Source: CAILUG01 sp903844415
GTDB lineage: Bacteria; Pseudomonadota; Gammaproteobacteria; Pseudomonadales; Pseudohongiellaceae
Assembly (NCBI GenBank): GCA_947477655.1
Contig: CANJTS010000007.1
Coordinates: 1 to 64,000 of the forward strand
Length of the DNA: 64,000 bases
Direction: 5' to 3'
The notes under the pieces were generated by a model that searched no databases, was not told the origin of the DNA, and saw only the letters and a list, made by a program, of their open reading frames with translations. How positions within the stretch are numbered: the first letter of the stretch is position 1; every line of letters starts with the position of its first letter. Of the stretch, positions 27,901-34,843 are shown piece after piece. The position numbers were made by a program, and so were the translations under genes.

Positions 27901-28077
27901 GACCGCATTCATATTGAATATGCTGCCGATAACGACTTGCATGCGGCTATAAAGCAACACGAAGATCACATCAAAAATGAAACCTTATGTCTTACACTCA
28001 ACAAGTGTACCGGCCCATGCAACATCATTTTTGCAGTAGATGAATTTAGCCTTGGACTTAACCTAAAACGCAATTGA
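24940..28077 (+). CDS. ileS: Isoleucyl-tRNA synthetase, type 2 (eukaryote-like)
   Basis: Charges tRNA-Ile. The HIGH-type motif is HHGHL (about residue 60), and the KMSKR loop is GKKMSKRLQNY (about residue 600). The WDCHGLPIEHEIDKALG block, the insertion pattern and the length of about 1045 residues match the IleRS2 group found in eukaryotes and some bacteria, which includes mupirocin-resistant enzymes. Standard IleRS1 is about 940 residues with a C-terminal zinc site. The ATG at 24940 is preferred; a TTG two codons earlier is also in frame. It is not next to ribF or lspA, the usual ileS neighbours. Confidence 0.95.
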   Translation: MSDEVEIGINENFSFVTAEHAVLRFWKQEKVFQLSLQQTRECPPFIFYDGPPFATGLPHHGHLVGSTLKDIIPRYYTMQGYYVQRRFGWDCHGLPIEHEIDKALGMSSQQAVAELGIKGYNDKCRGIVQRYTAEWEKTITRIGRWVDFEHDYKTMEPWYMESVWWVMQQLWNKDLIYRGVKVVPFSTALGTVLSNFEAGSNYQDVQDPAITVLFKLEDEDAWLSAWTTTPWTLPSNLGLCVNADMEYVKVRDEELGKVIYVARSRLESVGKNRNLTELSNCPGSALVGKKYLPLFPYFNELKAEGAFTVFADDYVTSDSGTGIVHQAPAFGEDDFRVMKANGVSTVVCPVDMEGKFTDEVTDFAGVYVKDADKHIIKRLKEAGNLYLQEVIVHSYPFCPRSDTPIIYRTIPSWYVKVEAMRDRLVANNQQINWVPDHIKNGRMGNWLSNALDWCISRNRYWGTPLPIWINDESDKRICIGSIAELEKFTGVLVQDLHREYVDDLTFTIAGEAGTYRRVSEVLDCWFESGAMPYAQLHYPFENQKLFEAGFPAEYIAEGLDQTRGWFYTLLVLSTALYDKPSFKNVIVNGIVMAEDGKKMSKRLQNYTPPDILMEEYGADALRLYLINSGLVKAEEQRFTDSGVKEMVRRALLPWLNSFKFLQTYADIDQWRALGDAPVSTNITDQWLLSRLQSLLTSVTKEMAEYKLYNVVPALFEFIEDLTNWYIRLNRGRFWVEEMTKDKAAAYQTLYRTLYELTLCMAPFAPFLAEHIYQQLLPYGPIDSKLSLSVHLCTYPKAEPLYIQPALEGAVARMQNIILLGRQKRNQVKIKTKVPLARLTIIHLEQSMLDEIARLENYIKSELNVKNVEYSQDENQFINLFAKPNSPVLGKRFGKNFGSFRKAIEALDSRQLQLLQNNGILMLEGENFSLEDILIFREAKPGTQALSNRFISIDMDCTLDAALISEGLAREVVNRIQKTRKDLGFNVTDRIHIEYAADNDLHAAIKQHEDHIKNETLCLTLNKCTGPCNIIFAVDEFSLGLNLKRN

Positions 28078-28102
28078 AAACCTTACCTGCTGAGATCACA
28101 TA

Positions 28103-29170
28103 ATGACCAATCAAGCACCCACTGATGATACACGTATTCTGGCTACGAAAGAGTTGGTGCCCCCACATCAATTACTAGCCGAGTATCCCATCACCAGTAA
28201 GGCTACTACCACTGTGCTGCACGCTCGTGCTGCCATCCAGAAAATTTTAAGGCATGAAGATGACCGTCTGCTGGTGATTGTGGGCCCATGCTCCATTCAC
28301 GACATCAAAGCCGCTTTGGATTACGCCACCTTGCTACAGGGTGCAATCAGCAAACACAGCCAAGAACTATGCATCATCATGCGTGTGTATTTTGAAAAAC
28401 CACGCACAACAGTTGGATGGAAAGGGCTGATTAACGATCCCGGTATTGATGACACTTATCGTATAAATGATGGCCTGGGCCTGGCTCGACATTTGTTGCT
28501 GCAACTGGCTGATCAGGGCATTGCGGCCGGAACTGAATATCTTGATTTGATCAGCCCACAATACATTGCAGATATCGTGTCATGGGGAGCTATCGGGGCA
28601 CGCACCACCGAATCGCAATGCCACCGCGAACTCGCATCGGGTTTGTCCTGTCCAGTTGGTTTCAAAAACGGTACAGGGGGCAGTATCCAACTCGCCATCG
28701 ATGCAGTGGGATCAGCGTCGCATCCGCATCATTTTCTCTCAGTGACCAAAGCAGGACATTCGGCTATTTTTCAAACGGCAGGCAATCCCGACTGCCATCT
28801 AATTTTGCGCGGCGGCAACAAACATCCAAACTATGACCCTGAAAGTATTCGAGAAACCGCAGAAAAACTACACAAAGCCGGATTACAACAATCAATAGTT
28901 GTCGATTGCAGTCATGCCAATTCAGGTAAGGATCACGAGCGCCAGGCATTTGTGTGTCGCGATATAGCCAGCCAAGTTGCAGGCGGCGAAACCAGCATTA
29001 TTGGTGTAATGCTGGAGAGCCATCTGGTAGCTGGCACCCAAAAAGTGGTCCCCGGCAAAGCACTTACCTACGGGCAAAGTATTACTGATGCCTGTATGAA
29101 TTGGGATACCACTGCCAGCTTGTTACATGATTTGGCACAGGCTGTCGTAAAACGGCGAGCTAAGGCATAA
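28103..29170 (+). CDS. 3-deoxy-7-phosphoheptulonate synthase, class I
   Basis: First enzyme of the shikimate pathway: condenses phosphoenolpyruvate and erythrose 4-phosphate. The product has 355 residues, like AroF/G/H. Active-site blocks VGPCSIHD, PVGFKNGT, DCSHANS and IGVMLESHLVAG are intact, the last supplying a metal-binding glutamate. Which aromatic amino acid inhibits it cannot be told, so no letter is assigned. It starts 25 bp after ileS and may be co-transcribed with it. A 9-bp hairpin marks the convergent end with fklB. Confidence 0.95.
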   Translation: MTNQAPTDDTRILATKELVPPHQLLAEYPITSKATTTVLHARAAIQKILRHEDDRLLVIVGPCSIHDIKAALDYATLLQGAISKHSQELCIIMRVYFEKPRTTVGWKGLINDPGIDDTYRINDGLGLARHLLLQLADQGIAAGTEYLDLISPQYIADIVSWGAIGARTTESQCHRELASGLSCPVGFKNGTGGSIQLAIDAVGSASHPHHFLSVTKAGHSAIFQTAGNPDCHLILRGGNKHPNYDPESIRETAEKLHKAGLQQSIVVDCSHANSGKDHERQAFVCRDIASQVAGGETSIIGVMLESHLVAGTQKVVPGKALTYGQSITDACMNWDTTASLLHDLAQAVVKRRAKA

Positions 29171-29187
29171 GAACAACTTTGTTCTTA
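29168..29187. terminator. Hairpin between convergent aro and fklB genes
   Basis: TAAGAACAA and TTGTTCTTA form a perfect 9-bp stem with a 2-nt apex. The right arm includes the fklB stop codon. There is no clear T-tract on either strand, so terminator function is only likely from position. Confidence 0.45.
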
Positions 29188-29814
29188 CAGCACTGCGAGT
29201 AATTGAACTTCAAAGATCAGTGCAGAATATGGACCAATTTTGCCACCTGCACCGCTAGCACCATAGGCAAGTTCACTCGGAATATAGAGTTTCCAGCGCG
29301 AACCTGTTGGCATCAGCTGCAAGGCTTCGGTCCAACCTTTGATCACACCATTAACAGGAAACTCCAACGGTTCACCCCGCTGGATGGAACTGTCGAAAAC
29401 TTCACCATCAATCAGAGTCCCGTGATAATGCACCCGCACCCGCGCAGTTGGTGTGGGTAACTGGCCTGTACCTGCCTCGATAATTTCGTACTGTAAACCA
29501 CTGGCGGTTACCGTCACTTCAGTGCGGGTAGCGTTTCTTTTTAGAAAGTTTTCTCCCACCAAGGCACTGGCATTAGCTTGCTGTTTTTGCTGGCGTTGCA
29601 TAACCTTGTTGATCTCATCTAACGCGCTACGAATTTCGTTGTCGGTAAATTGACTGGTACGACCATTAAGCAGGTCCGCCAACCCCGCTAGTAATGCTTC
29701 GACATGTAAACCGGGAAAAGACTGCGCTTGTAGCTGTTCTCCCACCTGACGACCTATCCCGTAACTCGCCAAAGCTGCATTGCCCGTAAATATTTCCACT
29801 AGTAAATCCTCCAT
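29185..29814 (-). CDS. fklB: FKBP-type peptidyl-prolyl isomerase (FklB-like)
   Basis: Proline isomerase and chaperone of 209 residues. A helical dimerisation domain (about 1-105) precedes the FKBP domain (about 110-209), which has VRVHYHGTLIDGEVFDSS, GVIKGWTEALQLM and IPSELAYGASGAGGKIGP, the standard FKBP signatures. No signal peptide is visible, so it should be cytoplasmic, like E. coli FklB and unlike periplasmic FkpA. It is convergent with the DAHP synthase gene and divergent from the MmcQ-type gene. Confidence 0.93.
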   Translation of the reverse strand: MEDLLVEIFTGNAALASYGIGRQVGEQLQAQSFPGLHVEALLAGLADLLNGRTSQFTDNEIRSALDEINKVMQRQQKQQANASALVGENFLKRNATRTEVTVTASGLQYEIIEAGTGQLPTPTARVRVHYHGTLIDGEVFDSSIQRGEPLEFPVNGVIKGWTEALQLMPTGSRWKLYIPSELAYGASGAGGKIGPYSALIFEVQLLAVL

Positions 29815-29855
29815 AAAAAACGCCGCGATAGTACCACGAGTATTTCAGGGCTAGA

Positions 29856-30221
29856 ATGCGGGGTATGGACTACACAAGTGCCCAAACCTACTTGTTGAAA
29901 AAATCCGAATCCCAAGAAACTTTTCCTTTCGGGTCGGAAACTGCTGTATACAAAATACGACACAAAATGTTTGCTTTGTTAATATGGGAAAAAGGCTTTG
30001 CTCATATGAATTTAAAATGCGATCCCGACGAAGCCCTCGCCCTGCGCGATATTTTTCCTGCTGTGACTCCCGGCTATCACATGAATAAAAAACACTGGAA
30101 TACAGTAATCCTGGACGGGTCGATACCGCGGGGCGAACTCGAACGCATGATTGATAATTCGTATTTGCTGGTCATTGAGGCCATGCCCACTACACAACGA
30201 CCAACGATAATTGACCGCTAA
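29856..30221 (+). CDS. MmcQ/YjbR family protein (DUF419)
   Basis: Small protein of 121 residues with the MmcQ/YjbR fold, a double-wing DNA-binding-like domain whose role is unknown. Recognisable parts are FPFGSETAVYKIRHKMFALL near the start, NLKCDPDEALALRD and PGYHMNKKHWNTV. Two start codons are possible: 29856 with AGGG 7-8 bp upstream, and 29865. The EamA gene begins 12 bp after its stop. Confidence 0.88.
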   Translation: MRGMDYTSAQTYLLKKSESQETFPFGSETAVYKIRHKMFALLIWEKGFAHMNLKCDPDEALALRDIFPAVTPGYHMNKKHWNTVILDGSIPRGELERMIDNSYLLVIEAMPTTQRPTIIDR

Positions 30222-30233
30222 GATGCAGATCTC

Positions 30234-31103
30234 TTGAAAGGTTCTCAACTACTGCAACTGGTGTGTCTGGCAGCCCTCTGGGGTGGATCTTTTCTTTTTA
30301 TTCGGTTGGCCGTACCAGCTTTTGGACCGGTACCGCTCAGCGCCACACGGTCTCTTATTGCAACCATAACCCTGTTACCGATTTTGTTTTTGCGTGGCAA
30401 TGCGTCAACATTTCGCCAATATTGGCACCATATCTTGGTGATTGGATTAATCAGTACTGCCTTGCCATTTTCTTTGCTAAGCCTAAGTACTCAATACACT
30501 TCTGCTGGTTTTGCGTCCATTCTAAATGCCCTAACACCTTTGTTCAGCACTTTGATTGCTTGGGCGTGGATGCACGAAAAACTTACGCCTGCCGCCATCA
30601 CCGGCATAGGACTGGGTTTTATAGGGGTGCTGGTAATGGTGCTGGATAAAGAAACTATTTCCAGCAGTTTTGTGATTTTGCCTATCATGGCTGGTCTGGG
30701 TGCAACTTTTCTGTACGGCTTAACCGGAAATTATTCGCGTCGCTTTCTTGCCGGTGTTAGTCCGCTAGTAGTTGCGGCTGGTTGCCCATTATTTTCAACA
30801 CTACTGCTGCTGCCCTTTGCAATCTGGCAGTGGCCAACTGCGCCCATCCCTGGACAAATGTGGAGTTATGCAGTTGTACTTGGTGTAGCTTGTACTGGTG
30901 TTGCTTTTATTCTCTATTTCCATTTGCTGGCGACAGTAGGAGTGGCGCGCACCATGGCAGTTACTTATCTAGTACCCGTATTTGCATTTATTTGGGGTTA
31001 TATTTTTCTAGCTGAAACAATTACTCTAAAAATGTTGATCGGCGCCGCCTTAATACTCGTTGGTATCGGACTTACCACTGGAAAAATAAGGGTACGATTG
31101 TGA
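30234..31103 (+). CDS. EamA/DMT family transporter
   Basis: Drug/metabolite-superfamily permease of 289 residues, with ten predicted membrane segments in two EamA halves (about 8-135 and 145-285). LWGGSFLFIRLAVPAFGP at the start and MHEKLTPAAITGIGLGFIGV at the end of the first half are typical. The substrate is unknown; relatives export amino acids or metabolites. The only start with a sensible N-terminus is TTG at 30234. Its last 4 bp overlap the GTG of the next gene, indicating translational coupling. Confidence 0.88.
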   Translation: MKGSQLLQLVCLAALWGGSFLFIRLAVPAFGPVPLSATRSLIATITLLPILFLRGNASTFRQYWHHILVIGLISTALPFSLLSLSTQYTSAGFASILNALTPLFSTLIAWAWMHEKLTPAAITGIGLGFIGVLVMVLDKETISSSFVILPIMAGLGATFLYGLTGNYSRRFLAGVSPLVVAAGCPLFSTLLLLPFAIWQWPTAPIPGQMWSYAVVLGVACTGVAFILYFHLLATVGVARTMAVTYLVPVFAFIWGYIFLAETITLKMLIGAALILVGIGLTTGKIRVRL

Positions 31104-31705
31104 TTATCAGTTTTCTGGCGTCACATGGGGGCTCATCGGCAAAAGCTATTATTGCCGCAATTAACAACGGTCAATTAAATGCAACGGTTGGCATTGTTAT
31201 CACCAACAATCGTGATTCTGCTATCAGTGCCTGGTGCTTGGACAATGACGTATTAGTGCGCCACATCAGCAGCAAGACACATCGTGGCGAGGACAATGCC
31301 GATGAAGCCATCAGCACTGTTTTGCAAAATGCCGGTAGTCAGTTAATAGTCTGTTCGGGCTACATGAAGCTTATCGGGCCTCACACTTTAGATGCCTTTC
31401 CTGAAAAAGTTGTGAACATCCATCCAGCGTTGTTGCCCAAACACGGTGGGAAAGGCATGTTTGGCGATCACGTGCATCGTGCAGTACTTGCATCTGGTGA
31501 CACAATCAGTGGCGCTACAGTGCATTTCGTCACAGCGGGTATTGATGAAGGTCCCATAATTTTGCAAAAGGAAGTCGCCGTAACGACATCTGACACTGTG
31601 GAAACCCTACGGACCAAAATACAGGCTATCGAATGTACGCTTTATATAGCCGCAGTGAAAAAAATTATCAACTTGTGGAGCACAGCAGCTCATGGAAACT
31701 TATAA
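31100..31705 (+). CDS. PurN-like formyltransferase family protein
   Basis: Relative of GAR formyltransferase. The catalytic segment NIHPALLPKHGGKGMFGDHVH has the N-x-H pair, and GATVHFVTAGIDEGPIIL carries the conserved aspartate, so an active formyl-transfer site is plausible. It differs from true PurN in the KHGGKGMFG stretch, where PurN has a PGxxA-type loop, and it is not in a purine operon. It starts with GTG overlapping the EamA stop, and ends 14 bp inside the zntB gene. A role in modifying a sugar-nucleotide or amine is possible, but cannot be shown. Confidence 0.8.
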   Translation: MIISFLASHGGSSAKAIIAAINNGQLNATVGIVITNNRDSAISAWCLDNDVLVRHISSKTHRGEDNADEAISTVLQNAGSQLIVCSGYMKLIGPHTLDAFPEKVVNIHPALLPKHGGKGMFGDHVHRAVLASGDTISGATVHFVTAGIDEGPIILQKEVAVTTSDTVETLRTKIQAIECTLYIAAVKKIINLWSTAAHGNL

Positions 31706-32666
31706 GAATATTATAGCCAGTCCATGTTATGTCTATGGCGTCTCTTTAAATGGTGATGGCAGTTCTACACCACTGATTGCAGGTGAACCAGGCCAACGTC
31801 CGGTATGGATTCACCTGGATTATGCCAACGAAGATTGCGCGAACGTACTCAAGCAGATGGACGTTTCCGAGAGCTCTATTGAATCATTGATCCGGCACGA
31901 TACCCGCCCCCGCACCATGCTCAAACGTGGTGGCACAATTATTATTTTGCGTGCGGTCAATTTGAACCTGGGCAATGATCCAGAAGATATGGTGTCGCTA
32001 CGCTTCCTGCTGGAATCGAACCGTCTCATCACACTGCGTAAACGCAATGTCCAATCGACGCTTCATATCAAACACGAACTAGAACTGGGACAAGGTCCTG
32101 ACAACATACACGCCTTAATGCTCGCGATTATCGAAAATATAGCGGATCTTATTTCCGATTACGTCAACCAACTGGAAGCTGAAATAGAAATCCATGAAAC
32201 CAATATTGAAGTAGGTTCAGCTACAGTGATTCGGCGGAAAGTAATCGATATTCGCCGGCAGGCAGTTGCCATCCGGCGTTATCTGGCTCCACAACGTGAT
32301 GCGCTCGATATTTTTTATCTCCAAGCCAAGAATTTTTTGGCAGAGGAAGATGCCTTATACCTGCACGAACAATCCGATCGAATTATCCGTAACGTGGAAG
32401 ATCTGGATCTGCTACGAGAAAAAGCTTTGTTGCTACAGGAAGAGTTGCAAAATCGATTTGCCCAAGATCAGGCAGCACGAATGTATGTATTGGCTATGGT
32501 GTCAACGATTTTCATGCCAGTGACCTTTTTAACAGGAGTATTCGGCATGAACGTTGCAGGTTTGCCTGGCCTTATAGAGCCGCGCGCCTTCAATCTTGTC
32601 ATTGGGTTTATGTTGGTTGTGGTATGCGGGATTGTGTTCTGGTTAAACAAAAAGAAATGGTTGTGA
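31692..32666 (+). CDS. zntB: ZntB-type CorA family metal transporter
   Basis: Homopentameric divalent-cation transporter; ZntB members move zinc. The large cytoplasmic domain (about 1-260) ends in a long helix, followed by two C-terminal membrane segments with the pore signature FGMNVAGLPGL (CorA has YGMN-F) between them. The ending NKKKWL is basic, as in the family. 324 residues is normal. It overlaps the formyltransferase gene by 14 bp, making a compact three-gene unit with the EamA permease. Confidence 0.92.
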   Translation: METYKNIIASPCYVYGVSLNGDGSSTPLIAGEPGQRPVWIHLDYANEDCANVLKQMDVSESSIESLIRHDTRPRTMLKRGGTIIILRAVNLNLGNDPEDMVSLRFLLESNRLITLRKRNVQSTLHIKHELELGQGPDNIHALMLAIIENIADLISDYVNQLEAEIEIHETNIEVGSATVIRRKVIDIRRQAVAIRRYLAPQRDALDIFYLQAKNFLAEEDALYLHEQSDRIIRNVEDLDLLREKALLLQEELQNRFAQDQAARMYVLAMVSTIFMPVTFLTGVFGMNVAGLPGLIEPRAFNLVIGFMLVVVCGIVFWLNKKKWL

Positions 32667-32976
32667 AAAAAAAGTAGTTGTGTATTTTTTCTAGGTTAAG
32701 CCAGCCCAAGCTCCAAGGTATATTGGCTTCACAAAGCGCCTAAGCAGTGTTTGACTTTATTTCTCACAGGAGATTTATACGACGCTAAGTAAAATTCGCT
32801 TATTGTTTATTACACTTGCGGGCATCTAAAGTGAGAGCTCTTCTAAAAACCTAAAGTTCGACAAAAAGCAAGGTGCGGGGAAAATTTAGCAGCACCGGAT
32901 TTGATTGATATGTAAGAAAATTAATTTTTTTCGTAACAAAGTATTTCGGTTGGAAACTGATTTTTTAGAGGTGCGC
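32667..32976. other. 310-bp gap without a gene
   Basis: No gene recognised. It is AT-rich, with a T-rich run after the zntB stop but no stem preceding it, and contains the second hairpin repeat copy at 32871-32900. Confidence 0.4.
32871..32900. repeat. Hairpin repeat, copy 2
   Basis: AGGTGC and GCACC pair around a loop containing GGAAAATTTAGCA. It shares AGGTGCGG, AATTTAGCA and GCACC in the same order with the element at 21810-21840, and the roughly 30 bp before it (AAAAAC-CTAAA, then TCGA) also look related. Confidence 0.5.
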
Positions 32977-33903
32977 TTGATCTACATCTATCACCACAAC
33001 GACTTTCTTCTACACGATCCCGGTGCCACTCACCCTGAAAATGCTGATCGGGTGAATGTTATCTTGGCAGCCTTAAGTATTGCTCCCATTCATTACAAAT
33101 TACTCTATAAATCAGCCCCACTTGGCACCAATGCCCAAGTATTATTAGCACATTCTGCAGCGCACCTCGCCCTAGTCCTTACCAGTGTGCCTGCCGAAGG
33201 TAGGCATGCATTAGATTCTGATACTGTGCTGTCTACCGGTTCGCTGACTGCTGCACTGCGCGGTGTAGGAGCTGCCTGTAAAGGGGTTGACGATCTGATT
33301 AGCGGCCTGACTACACATGCATTTTGTCTGAGTCGCCCTCCCGGTCATCATGCCACGCCAACACGGTCGATGGGTTTCTGTATTTTTAATAACATCGTAA
33401 TCGCTGCTCAGTACGCCCAGCAAAAATATCAGATTCAACGTGTAGCCATTGTCGATTTTGATGTGCATCACGGCAATGGTACACAGGATGCGCTGACCGG
33501 AAAACCCGGCATGATGTATTTGTCTACTCACCAAAGCCCACTTTATCCTGGTACCGGCACCATAAGTGAAAATCGCCCGGGTAATATCTGCAACGTACCT
33601 TTAGCTGTAGGAACAGGAGATAAGGCGTATCAGGAAATTTTTAGCACCCAAATCATGCCACAACTAAATTTATTTAAACCACAACTGCTGCTGGTGTCGG
33701 CTGGTTTTGATGCGCATGAACGTGACCCACTCGGTGGGCTTGCACTCACCGCTGATACTTACCTTTGGCTTGGGCAACAGTTGCGCCTGCTGGCGGACAA
33801 ATATTGCGGCGGCAAATTACTCTCAGTGCTGGAAGGTGGTTATAACTTGGATGTGCTCAGCCGCAGTGTGGAGGCATATCTGGAAGGTTCAATCAGCCCG
33901 TGA
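32977..33903 (+). CDS. Histone deacetylase-family amidohydrolase
   Basis: Zinc amidohydrolase of the HDAC/acetoin-utilisation (AcuC/AphA) superfamily, which removes acyl groups from amines such as acetylpolyamines or lysines. SRPPGHHA carries the catalytic histidine pair, VDFDVHHGNGTQD supplies zinc ligands D and H, and SAGFDAHERDPLGGL the second aspartate. I place the start at TTG 32977, where AGAGG is 5 bp upstream; the frame remains open to 32905, and GTG 32971 is an alternative. About 308 residues fits the bacterial family. The substrate cannot be told. Confidence 0.9.
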   Translation: MIYIYHHNDFLLHDPGATHPENADRVNVILAALSIAPIHYKLLYKSAPLGTNAQVLLAHSAAHLALVLTSVPAEGRHALDSDTVLSTGSLTAALRGVGAACKGVDDLISGLTTHAFCLSRPPGHHATPTRSMGFCIFNNIVIAAQYAQQKYQIQRVAIVDFDVHHGNGTQDALTGKPGMMYLSTHQSPLYPGTGTISENRPGNICNVPLAVGTGDKAYQEIFSTQIMPQLNLFKPQLLLVSAGFDAHERDPLGGLALTADTYLWLGQQLRLLADKYCGGKLLSVLEGGYNLDVLSRSVEAYLEGSISP

Positions 33904-34018
33904 GCCAAGCCACTTTAAATTAATGTGGCAAAGTCGAACGGCGCTGCCTGCAGGAACCAACCTTGGAAAGTCACTATGATTAGTCTTCCCTAACTAAGCA
34001 GCGAAAACAGTTAACAAT

Positions 34019-34106
34019 TCGTCATCCCGATGTTTGCCGGGATCGAGCACCGGCTCCAACGTTTTTCTACAAACTCACTGGATTACGGCCTGCGCCGCAA
34101 TAACGA
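34019..34106. repeat. Degenerate REP/MITE-like inverted repeat
   Basis: About 88 bp with imperfect terminal inverted repeats: it begins TCGTCATCCCG and ends CGCAATAACGA, with inner halves GCCGGGATCGAG and CTGGATTACGGCCTGCGC. The pattern of TCATCCCG, CCGGGATC and CTGGATT-CGGCCTGCGCCG-AAT-ACGA is the familiar layout of small non-autonomous palindromic repeats in proteobacterial intergenic DNA. It lies between two convergent genes. Confidence 0.6.
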
Positions 34107-34124
34107 TCACTAAAGTACAATTTT

Positions 34125-34769
34125 TTATTTGATTACAAAATCAAACCAGGTGTTTGGGTACGGTTCATTTTTTAGAGTGAAATGCCACCACTCTTCTTCA
34201 ACCCCTATAAAACCATGTTTTTGCATCACAGTGCGCAACAACAAGCGATTTGCACGCTGCTGTGCATTGATTCCCAGCGATGCAGTAGCAGACAAAATAT
34301 CAAAAAAATCAAACACAGTTCCCATATCAAGTTCAGTACCATCACTGAGATTAATGATCGTTAAATCAACAGTACTGCCCCGCGAATGGGTTGAAAGTTC
34401 TAGCAAATAACCTAGCGGGAAAATATCTTGCTTGTCGAGGTTAGGGTAATACGTGGATTTGTTGCGTAGGTCGTTTGGGGTGTGCGCCCATTTTTTGAAG
34501 AAATCTACCGCACGTTGTGGGCGATACGCATCAAATACTTTTAATGCCAAGCCACTATATTTCAGTTCATGCTGCACACATTTTAAGGCCATTGCCGCTT
34601 CTAAAGTGATAATCAATAGACCGGCTTCATAACCTGGAATAAAAGTGCCAATGAAATTTTCTACAGAAAAATATCGCAAGTCATACACAATGTCGGGAAT
34701 AATTTCCTGCAGATAAATAAAATTAGCAGGAATCTGTTGGTTATTTTCGATGGCAGAAAAAGTCAGCAT
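34125..34769 (-). CDS. VanX/DdpX-type D-alanyl-D-alanine dipeptidase
   Basis: Zinc D,D-dipeptidase (M15D). The residues line up with VanX by spacing: R83 (YRPQ), H128 and D135 (HSRGSTVD), E193 and H196 (EEWWH). The site therefore looks intact. The 214 residues have no signal peptide, suggesting a cytoplasmic enzyme, as with VanX, that cleaves D-Ala-D-Ala. No vanA/H-like ligase or two-component system is adjacent, so turnover of peptidoglycan dipeptide is likelier than glycopeptide resistance, which is in any case less relevant behind an outer membrane. Confidence 0.88.
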   Translation of the reverse strand: MLTFSAIENNQQIPANFIYLQEIIPDIVYDLRYFSVENFIGTFIPGYEAGLLIITLEAAMALKCVQHELKYSGLALKVFDAYRPQRAVDFFKKWAHTPNDLRNKSTYYPNLDKQDIFPLGYLLELSTHSRGSTVDLTIINLSDGTELDMGTVFDFFDILSATASLGINAQQRANRLLLRTVMQKHGFIGVEEEWWHFTLKNEPYPNTWFDFVIK

Positions 34770-34843
34770 GGATTTCTGGGTGTTTAGGGAAATCAGTATA
34801 TTTGTTTATGAAATTAAACTCTTACACCACTGCGGCGACTGGG

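Noticed and set aside
34125..34769. Glycopeptide resistance island
   Set aside because: Only the dipeptidase is present; there is no VanA/B ligase, VanH dehydrogenase or VanRS system.
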